This document shows, one piece after another, positions 26,671 through 36,309 of a stretch of DNA of 64,000 nucleotides. The DNA comes from Xanthomonas sp. 10-10 (lineage in GTDB: Bacteria; Pseudomonadota; Gammaproteobacteria; Xanthomonadales; Xanthomonadaceae). A program made the translations under genes and the position numbers. Each line of letters starts with the position of its first letter. Position 1 is the stretch's first letter. The notes under the pieces were generated by a model. The model searched no databases and had not been told where the DNA came from. It saw nothing but the letters and a program-made list of their open reading frames with translations. The DNA lies in the NCBI RefSeq assembly GCF_040182365.1, contig NZ_CP144460.1, forward strand, positions 1,550,001-1,614,000, read 5' to 3'.

Positions 26671-26770
26671 GGAACACTCCCGTAACGTTGGTTGCAGGCA
26701 ACTGAGCGACGCCGACACTGCGGCACCCGCATCTGCGTCGCCGACGCACTTCGCTGCGGCGACGAGACCC

Positions 26771-28441
26771 TCATCGTTGACCATCGCCTGTGAGGTCCGG
26801 CTGATGCTGTTGCATACGCGACGGTAGCGGGAGTGCAGCAGCCTGTGCATGTGCATCCCAGAACGCGCAGCGGTGCCGCTGTACGAAGTCGGGTGTGGTG
26901 CCGATCCTGCGCGGGGACAGTGTCAACGGCGTGTCGCCCTCCAGGCGCGGCCACAGCGGTCGTCCGCCACCGTTGGGATCGCCAGTGCGGGCGAACGCAC
27001 CCCAATAGTCCTGGAACGTGTTGGAAAACGCCTGTTGCGCGGCACTGAACTGCGGGTCGCCACTGAGCACCCAGGGGCGCTGGAACAGGTACACCAGCTC
27101 GGAGGCGTGATACGCGCCCAATGGGCGCGAGAACGGCAGGCGCCACAAGCCGTATGGCGCCTGTGGGTCGTCGAACTCATACGCATACACCGCCACGTGC
27201 GTGCGCAACGCTTGCCCGAGGCGGCGCGTGGGGCAGGCGAAGCCGCCGTCGGTGACGATGTCGGCAAAGGCCTCCCAGCGCGATTGCGCCGCGACATCCG
27301 CGTAGTGCGCCATGATCGGCGCCGGTGCCGCATACATGCGCTGGACGCGCGCCTCATAGCCGCTGCGCAGCGTCAGCTTGCCGATGTAGGACAGCAGTTG
27401 GGCGAACAGACGCCCCTCGTCGCGGTTGTTGCCGAGCAGTACCGGGACCTGCACATGCTGCGCACCGGCAATCGCCTCGGCGGGCGCCAGCGGCAGCACA
27501 TCGCCGCCTGCCATCGGCGCCCAGGCGTCGCTGCCGGTCAGGCCGCGGCGTTGCGGTGTTGCATCGGCCAATGCGTCGGCAGGAAGACCGCGCAGGCAGG
27601 CTGCAGCATCTGTGTCATCTGTGCATCCCAGCGCGTGCGCCATGCGGGTGCCGCCGCTTTCGGCCTGCTGGCGTGCCACGCTCGAATCGGCGGCCAGGCA
27701 GCTGCCGCTCTGCAGGATCGCGCGCTGAAACAGGCCGCGCGCGCCCGGCGAGGCGAGCTGGTAACAGATGCTCCATGCGCCGGCGGATTCACCGAAGACG
27801 GTGACGTTGTGCGGGTCGCCTCCAAAGGCGGCGATATTGCGTTGCACCCAGCGCAATGCGGCCTGTTGATCGAGCAATGCATATGCCCCTTCGCCTTCTT
27901 CGCGCAGACCCGGATGCGCGAAGAATCCGAAGACCCCCAGCCGGTAGTTGGGCGCCACCACGATGACGTCCTGCCGCGCCGCCAGTGCACTCAGGTCGTA
28001 GTCGACATTGCTGCCCAGCTCCAGCGCGCCGCCGTAGATCCACACCATCACTGCGCGCGGATGTGCCGGCGCCGGGCCGGGCGGGGCGTAGATGTTCAAG
28101 GTGAGGCAGTCTTCGGAGAGGTTCTTTTGCCCGAAGCGATAGCGCGACAGGCAGGCTGGTCCTGCTTGCGTCGCCTCGCGTATATCCTTCCAGGCCGTTG
28201 CCGGCTGCGGCGCGCGAAAGCGCAACGCGCCCACCGGCGGCGCGGCGAACGGCACGCCCAGAAATGCCTTGCCTTGTGCGCTTGCCGCACCGCGCACCAC
28301 GCCCGCATCGGTGCGTACCAGCTCGGCACGCGCATCGGGCGCATGCACCAGTGCCGGCACCTCGCCGGGGCGGCGCGGTGCGCAGCCGATCAGCAGGCCG
28401 GTTGCCAACAGCAAGGTGCCGAGATGTTTCAGTGCAGGCAT
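26771..28441 (-). CDS. Lipoprotein carboxylesterase, type B family
   Basis: A 556-residue alpha/beta-hydrolase of the type B carboxylesterase (para-nitrobenzyl esterase) family. It begins with a lipoprotein signal (LLLATGLLIGC, acylated Cys near residue 20), so it should be membrane-anchored and face the periplasm or outside. The oxyanion region is VMVWIYGGALELGS, the nucleophile is in FGESAGAWS near residue 220, and the catalytic His is in YHASELVYLF. The early signature EDCLTLNIYAP is present. The start MPALKHLGTLLLA at 28441 gives the lipoprotein signal directly; an upstream in-frame ATG at 28471 would place ten extra residues before it. The physiological ester is unknown. Confidence 0.9.
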   Translation of the reverse strand: MPALKHLGTLLLATGLLIGCAPRRPGEVPALVHAPDARAELVRTDAGVVRGAASAQGKAFLGVPFAAPPVGALRFRAPQPATAWKDIREATQAGPACLSRYRFGQKNLSEDCLTLNIYAPPGPAPAHPRAVMVWIYGGALELGSNVDYDLSALAARQDVIVVAPNYRLGVFGFFAHPGLREEGEGAYALLDQQAALRWVQRNIAAFGGDPHNVTVFGESAGAWSICYQLASPGARGLFQRAILQSGSCLAADSSVARQQAESGGTRMAHALGCTDDTDAAACLRGLPADALADATPQRRGLTGSDAWAPMAGGDVLPLAPAEAIAGAQHVQVPVLLGNNRDEGRLFAQLLSYIGKLTLRSGYEARVQRMYAAPAPIMAHYADVAAQSRWEAFADIVTDGGFACPTRRLGQALRTHVAVYAYEFDDPQAPYGLWRLPFSRPLGAYHASELVYLFQRPWVLSGDPQFSAAQQAFSNTFQDYWGAFARTGDPNGGGRPLWPRLEGDTPLTLSPRRIGTTPDFVQRHRCAFWDAHAQAAALPLPSRMQQHQPDLTGDGQR

Positions 28442-28760
28442 GTGCAGGGATCTGCCATGTGGGGAGGGCATTGGCCATCATGCCCATCACACGTGTAGGC
28501 GAGGCAAACGCACGTGCCGTGCGTGCGCGGCATGCGTTGGGAGCCGCGTTCTGCGATGGCTCTGAAACAAGCCAGTGCAGGCGCACACCATCTGCAAATG
28601 CGATGTCGATACATGCTGGCCGCTGCAGCGGCGGTTCTGGTAGCGACCGTGTCGCTGCCAGCATGTCGCTGCAGCGCGTTCGGTGGTGGTGCTGCCACCG
28701 GCGTTCGGTGGCCGTCGATGTCGCCCTCTCGCGACTGTGGCTCGCATCGCATGACGCAGC
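28442..28760. other. Intergenic region between esterase and gcvP
   Basis: 319 bp between the start of the esterase (minus strand) and the gcvP terminator. It should include the esterase promoter. No gene, repeat or clear promoter pair is seen. Confidence 0.4.
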
Positions 28761-28790
28761 AAAAAACCCAGCTGTCTCACCAGCCGGGTT
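28761..28790 (-). terminator. Intrinsic terminator of gcvP
   Basis: On the minus strand, AACCCGGCTG pairs with CAGCTGGGTT across a 6-base loop, followed by TTTT. It starts 27 bp after the gcvP stop. Confidence 0.85.
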
Positions 28791-28817
28791 CGATGGTGAC
28801 CGTCTCTGGTCTGTCAG

Positions 28818-31682
28818 TCAGGCCTCGGCGTCTTCCTTGTACGCATCCACCGGGATGCAGGCGCACATCACGTTCTTGTCGCCGTAGACGTTGTCCACGC
28901 GTGCCACCGGCGGCCAGTACTTCTGCTGCTTCAGGCTGGGCAGCGGGAAGGCGGCCAGTTCGCGCGGGTATGCGTGGGCCCACTCGCTGGCCGACACCTG
29001 CGTGGCGGTATGCGGGGCGTGCTTGAGCGGGTTGTCGCCGCGGTCCAGGCGGCCGTCTTCGATGGCGCGGATCTCTTCGCGGATCTGGATCATCGCGTCG
29101 ATGAAGCGGTCCAGTTCATGCTGCGATTCGCTTTCGGTCGGTTCCACCATCAAGGTGCCGGCGACCGGGAAGCTCAGCGTCGGCGCGTGGAAGCCGAAGT
29201 CGATCAGGCGCTTGGCGACATCTTCGGCGCCGATGCCGCTGGTCTTCTCCAGCGGGCGGATGTCGAGGATGCACTCGTGCGCCACCAGGCCGTTGCGGCC
29301 GGTGTACAGCGTCTTGTAGTGCGGCGCCAGGCGCTTGGCGATGTAGTTGGCGTTGAGCAGGGCCACCTGGGTCGCCTTGCGCAGGCCGGCGCTGCCCATC
29401 ATGGTCACGTACATCCAGCTGATCGGCAGGATCGAGGCCGAGCCGTAGCTGGCCGCGCTGACCATGCCGACGTCGCCTTCGCCGCCCAGCGTGCGCGGTA
29501 AAAACGGCGCCAGGTGCGACTTCACCGCGCACGGGCCCACGCCCGGGCCACCGCCGCCATGCGGAATGCAGAAGGTCTTGTGCAGGTTCAGATGCGACAC
29601 GTCCGAGCCCCACTTGCCGGGCTTGGCCACGCCGACCAGGGCATTCATGTTGGCGCCGTCGGTGTAGACCTGGCCGCCATGCGCATGCACGGCTTCGCAG
29701 ATCGCCACCACGTCCTCTTCGAACACGCCGTGGGTGGACGGGTAGGTGATCATCAACGCGGCCAGACGCTCTGAGTACTTCTCTGCCTTGGCGCGGATGT
29801 CGTCCACGTCGACGTTGCCGTTGGCATCGCACTTGGTCACGACCACGGTCATGCCGCACATCTGCGCCGAGGCCGGATTGGTGCCGTGCGCCGATTCGGG
29901 AATCAGGCAGATATCGCGGTGCGCCTCACCGCGGGAGCGGTGATAGGCGCGGATCGCCAGCAGGCCGGCGTATTCGCCCTGCGCGCCGGAGTTGGGCTGC
30001 AGGCTCACCGCGTCGTAGCCGGTGCATTCGACCAGCATCGCTTCCAGCTCGTCGATCAACTGCGCGTAACCGGCCGACTGCTCGGCCGGCGCCAGCGGAT
30101 GGATCGCGCCGAATTCCGGCCAGGTCACCGGGATCATTTCGGCGGTGGCGTTGAGCTTCATCGTGCAGCTTCCCAGCGGGATCATGGTGCGATCCATCGC
30201 CAGGTCCTTGTCGGCCAGCGAGCGCATGTAGCGCAGCAGTTCGTGCTCGCTGTGGTGGGTGTTGAACACCGGGTGTGTCAGGAACGCGCTGCTGCGCAGC
30301 AGGCCTTGCGGCAACGCATCGGCGGTGGCGGCGTCGAGCGCGTCCACATCCGCCTGCGCCCCGAACAACGCGGCCAGTGCGACCACGTCGGCGCGCGTGC
30401 TGGTTTCATCCAGGCTGATGCCGACCGCTTCGCTGTCGATCGCGCGCAGGTTGATGCCGGCCGCACGCGCCTTGGCATGGATGGCATCGGCATCGATCGC
30501 CTTGACGTGCAAGGTGTCGAAGAAACGCTCGCCCACAGTGACGCCTGCGCCGCGTAGCGCGGCGGCTAGGATCGCGGCAAGACGATGGGTACGCCGCGCG
30601 ATGCGGGTCAGGCCCCCGGGGCCGTGGTAGACCGCGTACATCGAGGCCATCACCGCCAGCAGCACCTGCGCGGTGCAGATGTTGGAGGTGGCCTTCTCGC
30701 GGCGGATATGTTGTTCGCGCGTCTGCAGGGTGAGGCGATAGGCCGGGTTGCCGGCGGCATCGATCGACACGCCGATCAGCCGGCCCGGCATCGAGCGCTT
30801 GTAGGCATCGCGGCAGGCCATGAAGGCCGCATGCGGGCCGCCGAAACCGAACGGCACGCCGAAGCGCTGCGAGTTGCCGACCACGATGTCCGCGCCCCAT
30901 TCGCCGGGCGCGGCGATCAGGGTCAGCGCCAGCAGATCGGTGGCCACTGCCACCAATCCGCCTTGCGCATGCACTGCCTCGGCCAGCGCGGCGTGATCGC
31001 CGATATGCCCGAAGCTGTCCGGGTACTGCAGCAGCACGCCGAAGCACTCGGCCTGCAGCGCCTCCTCCGGCGTGCCGACGCGCAGCACGATGCCCAGCGG
31101 CTCGGCGCGGGTGCGCAGCAGTTCCAGCGTTTGCGGGTGCACCGCGTCGTGCACGAAGAAGGTCTCCGACTTCGACTTGGCCGAGCGCTTGGCCAGCGTC
31201 ATCGCTTCGGCCGCGGCGGTGGCTTCGTCCAGCAGCGAGGCATTGGCGATCTGCATGCCGGTCAGATCTGCGCACAGGGTCTGGAAGTTGATCAGCGCTT
31301 CCATGCGGCCCTGCGAAATTTCCGCCTGGTACGGCGTGTAGGCGGTGTACCAGGCCGGGTTTTCCAGGATGTTGCGCAGGATCACCTTGGGCGTATGCGT
31401 GCCGTAATAGCCCTGGCCGATAAAGGTGCGCTGCACCTGGTTCTTGCTGGCGATGGCGCGGATCTTGGCCAGCGCCTCTTCTTCGGTGATCGCCTCGGGC
31501 AGCGCCAGCGCCGCAGGCGACTTGATGTTGCCCGGCACGATGGCGTCGGTCAGCGCATCCAGCGAGGCGTGGCCGACCACGCCCAGCATCTGTGCGATTT
31601 CTGCGTCGTTGGGGCCGATATGGCGTTCGACGAACGCACTGTGGTGTTCGAGGTCGCGCAGGGAAGACGTGGTCTGGGACAT
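28818..31682 (-). CDS. gcvP: Glycine dehydrogenase (decarboxylating), P-protein
   Basis: A 954-residue single-chain P-protein of the glycine cleavage system. It uses pyridoxal phosphate to decarboxylate glycine and passes the aminomethyl group to lipoylated GcvH. The PLP-binding lysine is in [20 protein letters not shown] near residue 705. The N-terminal half has [14 protein letters not shown] and the substrate loop [15 protein letters not shown]. The length matches the E. coli enzyme (957). I chose the ATG at 31682 ([14 protein letters not shown]). The gcvT and gcvH genes are not in the window. The gene is preceded by a tandem glycine riboswitch and closed by a terminator, so it is an independent glycine-responsive unit. 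Confidence 0.97.
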   Translation of the reverse strand: MSQTTSSLRDLEHHSAFVERHIGPNDAEIAQMLGVVGHASLDALTDAIVPGNIKSPAALALPEAITEEEALAKIRAIASKNQVQRTFIGQGYYGTHTPKVILRNILENPAWYTAYTPYQAEISQGRMEALINFQTLCADLTGMQIANASLLDEATAAAEAMTLAKRSAKSKSETFFVHDAVHPQTLELLRTRAEPLGIVLRVGTPEEALQAECFGVLLQYPDSFGHIGDHAALAEAVHAQGGLVAVATDLLALTLIAAPGEWGADIVVGNSQRFGVPFGFGGPHAAFMACRDAYKRSMPGRLIGVSIDAAGNPAYRLTLQTREQHIRREKATSNICTAQVLLAVMASMYAVYHGPGGLTRIARRTHRLAAILAAALRGAGVTVGERFFDTLHVKAIDADAIHAKARAAGINLRAIDSEAVGISLDETSTRADVVALAALFGAQADVDALDAATADALPQGLLRSSAFLTHPVFNTHHSEHELLRYMRSLADKDLAMDRTMIPLGSCTMKLNATAEMIPVTWPEFGAIHPLAPAEQSAGYAQLIDELEAMLVECTGYDAVSLQPNSGAQGEYAGLLAIRAYHRSRGEAHRDICLIPESAHGTNPASAQMCGMTVVVTKCDANGNVDVDDIRAKAEKYSERLAALMITYPSTHGVFEEDVVAICEAVHAHGGQVYTDGANMNALVGVAKPGKWGSDVSHLNLHKTFCIPHGGGGPGVGPCAVKSHLAPFLPRTLGGEGDVGMVSAASYGSASILPISWMYVTMMGSAGLRKATQVALLNANYIAKRLAPHYKTLYTGRNGLVAHECILDIRPLEKTSGIGAEDVAKRLIDFGFHAPTLSFPVAGTLMVEPTESESQHELDRFIDAMIQIREEIRAIEDGRLDRGDNPLKHAPHTATQVSASEWAHAYPRELAAFPLPSLKQQKYWPPVARVDNVYGDKNVMCACIPVDAYKEDAEA

Positions 31683-31784
31683 GGCGGGCATCCGGGGCAG
31701 GGGGCAGACGATATGGTCGACAGCCACCGAACCGGGGTGACGCGCGCAGCGCATCACCTCCTGTCGCAGCGACAGTCTTCCTCG

Positions 31785-31966
31785 CGCCCCTCTGTCCTTT
31801 TGCCTGAGAGTTTAAGAATGCGGCATGGCGCTGGGCCTGCCTGCGTTCCGTGCCCCTTCGGCGCCGGCATCGGCCGGTCTCTCCAGAGTTGTACTGCGGA
31901 TGGTATCGGGCCTGAGCGATTACGGGCTGTTGCGCCTTCGGCAGCGGCAGTGCCGCTTCTCCCACC
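31785..31966 (-). promoter_or_regulatory. Tandem glycine riboswitch upstream of gcvP
   Basis: In the minus-strand leader of gcvP, two glycine aptamers follow each other. The first runs from GGGAGA through GCCGAAGGCGCAA to about GTACAACTCTGGAGAG. The second continues from ACCGGCCGATGCCGG through CGCCGAAGGGGCA to the hallmark ACTCTCAGGCAAAAGGACAG. The second aptamer ends about 100 nt before the gcvP start. The class is established as a glycine sensor that usually switches gcv genes on when glycine is plentiful. Boundaries are approximate. Confidence 0.93.
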
Positions 31967-31980
31967 GTGTTGCCGGGGCG

Positions 31981-31986
31981 ATTATA
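31981..31986 (-). promoter_or_regulatory. -10 box of the gcvP leader
   Basis: A consensus TATAAT on the minus strand, about 15-20 bases before the first riboswitch aptamer, at the position expected for the promoter of the leader RNA. No convincing -35 hexamer is found at 16-18 bases. Confidence 0.6.
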
Positions 31987-32165
31987 GCGTGGGTGCATGC
32001 CGCCGGCGCATCCAGCGGGCCAGGCCTGCGCAGGCTGCCGCACTTGCGTTCGCTTAACCTTGCAACGGCGAGCGCCTATCATCGACGCCCTTGTGCCCAT
32101 CCCGACACTGGCCCCAGGCCAGCGCCGGCGTGCGTCCCCCGATGCACCACGTTTCGGATCCCTGC

Positions 32166-33419
32166 ATGACCCCCACCACGCCTTCCACCCGTCGCATGGC
32201 GCTGCTGCTCGCCGGGCTGGCGATGTTCGGTCCGTTTTCCATCGACACCATCTTCCCGGCGTTCTCGCGGCTCAGCCGCAGCCTGGCGGTGGACCAGGTG
32301 GCGATCCAGCAGACCATCAGCATCTACCTGCTGGCCTACGGGGTGATGAGCATCGCGCACGGGCCGCTGTCAGATGCCTGGGGCCGCAAGCGGGTGATCC
32401 TGGGCGGGCTGGTGCTGTTCATCGCCGGCTCGATCGGCTGCGCCCTGTCGCAGGATCTGCCCACGCTGCTGGCATTCCGCGCGCTGCAAGGCCTGTCGGC
32501 CGGCGTGGGGATGATCGTCGGGCGGGCAGTGATCCGCGACCTGTTCCATGGCCCGGATGCGCAGCGGCTGATGAGCCAGGTCTCGATGATCTTCGGCATC
32601 GCGCCGGCGATCGCGCCGATCATCGGCGGCTGGATCCTGCTCAGCGGCGCCGGCTGGCCGCTGATTTTCTGGTTTCTGGTGGTGTTTGGACTGGTACTGC
32701 TCATCGCGACCATGACCTGGTTGCCGGAGACCCACCCGGTGGAGGCGCGCACGCCGCTGCAGCTCAAGCGCTTGCTGCACGACTACGTACGGATCGGCTT
32801 CAACCCGCGCTTCCAGCGCCTGGCGGCGGCCGGTGCGTTCAATTTCGCCGGCATCTTCCTGTACATCGCCTCCGCGCCGGTGCTGATCATGCAGCACCTG
32901 CATCTGGGCGAAGGCGACTTTGCCTGGTTGTTCATTCCCACCATCGGCGGCATGACGCTGGGTTCGTTTTTGTCAGGGCGCATGGCCGGCCAGATGAACC
33001 CGGTGCGGCAGATCCGCATCGGCTTCATCTGCTGCGGCGTGGCGGCGCTGGCCAACCTGGGCTACACCATGGCGGCGGCGCAGATCGCGCTGCCGTGGGC
33101 GGTGCTGCCGATCTTCCTGGCCGGTGTCGGCATGGCGCTGATCTTCCCGATCCTGGCGCTGGCGGTGCTGGACATGTACCCGCAGCAGCGCGGCCTGGCC
33201 TCGTCGCTGCAGGCCTTTACCCAGCTCATGACCAATACGGTGGTGGCCGGGGTGCTGTCGCCGCTGCTGAGTGAACACCCGCGGCATCTGGCGATCGGCA
33301 TGACCGGTTTTTTCCTGCTGGGCTGGCTATTCTGGCGCTGGGAGCGCCGCAGCGGCCGCCGTCTGCGGCACCGCCAGGCCACCGAGGCAGTGCCGCTGGA
33401 GCCGGCCGACCATCTTTGA
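32166..33419 (+). CDS. MFS drug-resistance transporter, Bcr/CflA family
   Basis: A 417-residue inner-membrane proton-driven exporter with 12 predicted transmembrane segments. The Bcr/CflA (12-spanner DHA1) type is suggested by the first helix with DTIFPAFSRLSRSL, the loop 2-3 signature GPLSDAWGRKRVILGG and the motif C-like GIAPAIAPIIGGWIL in helix 5. Family members export bicyclomycin, chloramphenicol, sulfonamides or dipeptides/cysteine; the substrate here is not known. The start MTPTTPSTRRM at 32166 is favoured; an ATG at 32142 is possible. It diverges from the gcvP riboswitch leader and is followed after 19 bp by a small gene that may be co-transcribed. Confidence 0.93.
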   Translation: MTPTTPSTRRMALLLAGLAMFGPFSIDTIFPAFSRLSRSLAVDQVAIQQTISIYLLAYGVMSIAHGPLSDAWGRKRVILGGLVLFIAGSIGCALSQDLPTLLAFRALQGLSAGVGMIVGRAVIRDLFHGPDAQRLMSQVSMIFGIAPAIAPIIGGWILLSGAGWPLIFWFLVVFGLVLLIATMTWLPETHPVEARTPLQLKRLLHDYVRIGFNPRFQRLAAAGAFNFAGIFLYIASAPVLIMQHLHLGEGDFAWLFIPTIGGMTLGSFLSGRMAGQMNPVRQIRIGFICCGVAALANLGYTMAAAQIALPWAVLPIFLAGVGMALIFPILALAVLDMYPQQRGLASSLQAFTQLMTNTVVAGVLSPLLSEHPRHLAIGMTGFFLLGWLFWRWERRSGRRLRHRQATEAVPLEPADHL

Positions 33420-33438
33420 CCCCTACACAGGAGCCCGC

Positions 33439-33843
33439 ATGTCCACCGATTCCAAGTTGCGCCGCGATGCCCGCAAGCGTGCCGCCGAGCGCCAGCGCAA
33501 CCAGGCCGCCGCCAAGGCCACGGCCGAATCGCCGATCGAGGCGCATGCCGAACTGCGCGACCAGCAACGCACGCTGCTGGCCGGCATCGTCCGCCGCGAC
33601 GGCGAATGGGTGCTGGGCATGGACGGCCGCATCGCTGGCGAGAGCACCAGCGCCGCGCAGGTGTTGACGCTGATCATGCGCGCCGCCGAACTGCACGAGC
33701 GCCAGGGCACCCCCGTGCGCCTGACCTATTCGGACGCGCTCAAGGATGCCGCGCATGCGGAGGCCCAGGCCGGTGGCATGGAGTTCGAGCAGTTCAAGGC
33801 CAGGTTGAGCGAACGCTTGCAGGGCGGCGCGAAGCTCAACTGA
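33439..33843 (+). CDS. Small conserved-looking protein of unknown function
   Basis: A 134-residue soluble protein that begins with a highly charged helix (STDSKLRRDARKRAAERQRN) and then a globular part with LLAGIVRRDGEWVLGMDGRI and a C-terminal helix (FEQFKARLSERLQGG). No signal peptide or membrane segment is present. A good ribosome site (CAGGAG) lies seven bases before the ATG, and the gene follows the MFS gene by 19 bp, so one transcript is likely. I do not recognise the family. It is not a lipoprotein and so does not look like the immunity partner of the XVIPCD effector further right. Confidence 0.7.
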   Translation: MSTDSKLRRDARKRAAERQRNQAAAKATAESPIEAHAELRDQQRTLLAGIVRRDGEWVLGMDGRIAGESTSAAQVLTLIMRAAELHERQGTPVRLTYSDALKDAAHAEAQAGGMEFEQFKARLSERLQGGAKLN

Positions 33844-34108
33844 GTCGCCCCCGCGGCGTGCCTTCGCCTGCCCGGGGGACGCGGCGTTGTGGATGGATCA
33901 ATCGGGCTGCCGTGCCTGCGGGCCTGCAGCAGGCCGGCCTCGGCTGTGGCGGGTAGGCGCTGCGCTGCAGATGCGTGGCGCAGCGTCACCGGCGCGCCAG
34001 CCGATCAGCGTCCCCTACCCGGTACGCTGGGCCAACACCGCCGGTTGGCCACACTTGCGATCGAGCTCTTTCGATCTGCGAAGTCGGTGCGACTGAGCGC
34101 GGCTGGCA
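33844..34108. other. Intergenic region before repeat copy B
   Basis: 265 bp between the small gene and repeat copy B; together with the repeat the gene-free stretch is 400 bp. The genes on either side converge. No hairpin with a T-tract was found, and no ORF is credible. Confidence 0.4.
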
Positions 34109-34230
34109 CGACGTAGCGAGCAGTCGTCAGGTGGGCACGGAGGAACCGGCGTGTACGAGTGGTGCATGCCGCACCGAGCACCGGCCGTGCCCGTCTGGCG
34201 GTGAGCACCGCGGGTTCGTTGGCTGCGCAC
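34109..34230 (+). repeat. Dispersed intergenic repeat, copy B
   Basis: About 120 bp matching copy A (18059) in the same orientation and copy C (20950) inverted. Shared blocks include ACGTAGCGAGCAG, GGAGGAACCGGCGTGTACGA and CCCGTCTGGCGGTGAGCACC. It lies between convergent genes, 14 bp from the stop codon of the XVIPCD gene. It is non-coding, and its limits are approximate. Confidence 0.75.
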
Positions 34231-34243
34231 AGGTGCGCCGTCC

Positions 34244-36178
34244 TCAGCGCGCCTGTGCCTGCCGCTGCGTTTCCTGCTGCGACACCTGCGTCTGCGCCGC
34301 GGCATCGCGCTGCGTGCCGGTTTCCAGCGCCTGCAGGCGTTGCAGGCTGGCTGCGACGGGCTCCTCCTGCAAGGCCTTGGCATCGAAGCTGCCCCGCAGA
34401 TGCGCGGGCGAGTCGAGTGCTCCCTGCACCACGAAGCCACGTGCAGGATCGTTGCCGAGCAGCACGTGATCGACCCGCTGCAAGCCATTCTCGCGTGCGG
34501 CCACCACCGACCCCAGGGCCAGGCGTTCGCTGTCCATCCCGGCCGCCGGGCCCGGTGCCGCTTGCAGGCGCCCCACGGCCGCAGTGCATTGCTGCAGCAG
34601 GGCATGATCCGGGTGCGTTGCATCGCGCGGGTCCGGGAGCGCCGGGGCGGCGTCGGTCGGTCGCGGCAGAACGGTGGCATCGATACGCTGCAGCTGGCCG
34701 TCGTACGTGCCGTCGGCGCCGTCGGCGATGCGCTGCAACCGCTCGGCGAACGCATAAGGCGATCCACCCACGTTGCGGGCCATCGCGATCGCAAACTGCT
34801 CGGGCGACTGCGCCGGGGCGTTGCGATCGCCCACCAGCGAGGTCAGGGAGCTGCCGCCGATTCTGCTGGCGTCGACGCTGGCGCGGGTCTGCTCCAGCAG
34901 CGCCTGCATCTGCCCCTCGTTGAATTCCAGCGTGGTCTTCTGCCCTGGTGCGATCGCGCCGGTGCCCGTCATCTCGCCGTTCAACGCGCTGTTGAGGGTC
35001 TGCGCGATCGCCTTTTCCTCGCTAGCCTCGTTGCGCCCGCCCAGGCGCTGCAACAGGCCCGGCGCGGCCACATCGCCATCGATCTGGAAACGGTAGCTGC
35101 GCTGGTCCACGCGTTCGGTCTGATTGCCGTCGTACTGGCGCACGATCGTCAGCGGCACGTTGTCGCCGTATTGCAGCTGTTGCACCAGGGTGTAGCCATC
35201 CTGGCCCGGCGTGCTGATGCGTACCTGGCTGCCTTGGTTGCGGTTGCCGGCGACATCGGCGCTGAGCGGGCCCAGTTCCAGCTGCAGACGCTGCTGCGAG
35301 CTGAAATTGATCCGCTCCAGCGTCTGCATCTCATCGACGCCGGGCACGCCCGGTGCAAGCCTCCCCTCGCGCACGAATTGGCCCATGGCCGCGCGTGCGC
35401 GCGGATCGGCCAGGTCGAACTGCGCGCTGTGCACCTGCGACTGGCCCAGGGAATCGGCGCGCCCGAGCAGTGCCTGCGCCGGTCCGGCCTTGACGCCAAG
35501 CGCATTCACCGCCTCGATGGCCGCGTTCGGCCCGGTCACCACGCGCACATGGCGCTCGTCGACGCGCTCGATCATGTAGCTGCGGCCGTTGGCTTCGGTG
35601 ATCTGGCTCTGCGCGGTCAGCGATCGCAGGCTCGCCGAGGATTCGCGCTGTACGAAGGTCTGGGTATCCATCACCGCGCGTGCGCCGATCGGAAGGCTCT
35701 CCGGCTGCAGTGGATTGACCTGTCTGGCGGCCTCCAGCGGCTGGTCGACACCGGGCAGCGTCAGTGCGTAGCGCATGCGCTGCCCGGCACTGGCGCCGGC
35801 CTCGATGCTCAGCTTGCTGTCGCCAAGCTTGGACTGCAGGCGTTGCTGCAGGCCGGTCTGCGCGTCGGCCTCAAGGCTGAAGGTGGTGGTCTTGGCATCG
35901 GCATCGCTGAGAACGCCTGCACTCAGCGAGCCGCCGTGGCGCAGGCTGGTCTCGCCCAGCGGCTGCGTCAGGCTGCCATTGCCCTGCTCGCTGGTCTGCG
36001 CATACTTGGCCGACTGCTCTGCCGGGTTGACCGAAACGGTGCCGCTTCCCAACTCCGCCGCGTACTCGCTGTTGGGGCTGCTGTAGGTCGGGTCGAATGC
36101 GCGATCGTTGGCATCGTCGATGAACTGCGTATTGCGGTCCACATCGCGCACGTCCGGGCCGGTGGATGCATTGCTCAT
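34244..36178 (-). CDS. XVIPCD protein, candidate antibacterial type IV secretion effector (X-Tfe)
   Basis: A 644-residue protein without a signal peptide. The last 130 residues match the Xanthomonas VirD4-interacting protein conserved domain: THPDHALLQQC near residue 521, MDSERLALGSVVAARENGLQ, VDHVLLG, GFVVQGALDSPAHLRG and EPVAASLQRLQ, then a Gln-rich tail (QTQVSQQETQRQAQAR). This domain docks effectors onto VirD4 of the bacteria-killing type IV system. The N-terminal ~510 residues (toxic part by analogy) show no family I recognise and no catalytic motif. The start at 36178 has AGGAAG upstream. A TATACT (36219-36224) and TTGATA (36245-36250), 20 bases apart, are a weak promoter candidate. No immunity lipoprotein gene is adjacent, which is unusual. 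Confidence 0.82.
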   Translation of the reverse strand: MSNASTGPDVRDVDRNTQFIDDANDRAFDPTYSSPNSEYAAELGSGTVSVNPAEQSAKYAQTSEQGNGSLTQPLGETSLRHGGSLSAGVLSDADAKTTTFSLEADAQTGLQQRLQSKLGDSKLSIEAGASAGQRMRYALTLPGVDQPLEAARQVNPLQPESLPIGARAVMDTQTFVQRESSASLRSLTAQSQITEANGRSYMIERVDERHVRVVTGPNAAIEAVNALGVKAGPAQALLGRADSLGQSQVHSAQFDLADPRARAAMGQFVREGRLAPGVPGVDEMQTLERINFSSQQRLQLELGPLSADVAGNRNQGSQVRISTPGQDGYTLVQQLQYGDNVPLTIVRQYDGNQTERVDQRSYRFQIDGDVAAPGLLQRLGGRNEASEEKAIAQTLNSALNGEMTGTGAIAPGQKTTLEFNEGQMQALLEQTRASVDASRIGGSSLTSLVGDRNAPAQSPEQFAIAMARNVGGSPYAFAERLQRIADGADGTYDGQLQRIDATVLPRPTDAAPALPDPRDATHPDHALLQQCTAAVGRLQAAPGPAAGMDSERLALGSVVAARENGLQRVDHVLLGNDPARGFVVQGALDSPAHLRGSFDAKALQEEPVAASLQRLQALETGTQRDAAAQTQVSQQETQRQAQAR

Positions 36179-36260
36179 TGGATGCTTCCTGCATGCTGCG
36201 GCTGCGCAGCGGGCGCGCAGTATATCGCCAGCGTTTTAGGCGTTTATCAAAGGAATGTTA

Positions 36261-36288
36261 TGCGGCGGCCGAGGCAACGGCCGTCGCA
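36261..36288 (-). terminator. Hairpin after the M2 peptidase gene
   Basis: Eleven-base arms (TGCGGCGGCCG / CGGCCGTCGCA, one mismatch) with a 6-base loop, 21 bp beyond the M2 peptidase stop on the minus strand. The following bases are only moderately AT-rich (CATAACATTCC), so strength is uncertain. Confidence 0.5.
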
Positions 36289-36309
36289 TGTCGCAGCGAA
36301 AGCGGCGCC

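Noticed and set aside
26849-28498. 549-residue plus-strand open frame
   Set aside because: Shadow of the type B carboxylesterase, whose catalytic motifs are intact on the minus strand.
33439-33843. Possible immunity protein for the XVIPCD effector
   Set aside because: It is on the opposite strand, appears co-transcribed with the MFS gene, and has no signal peptide or lipobox.
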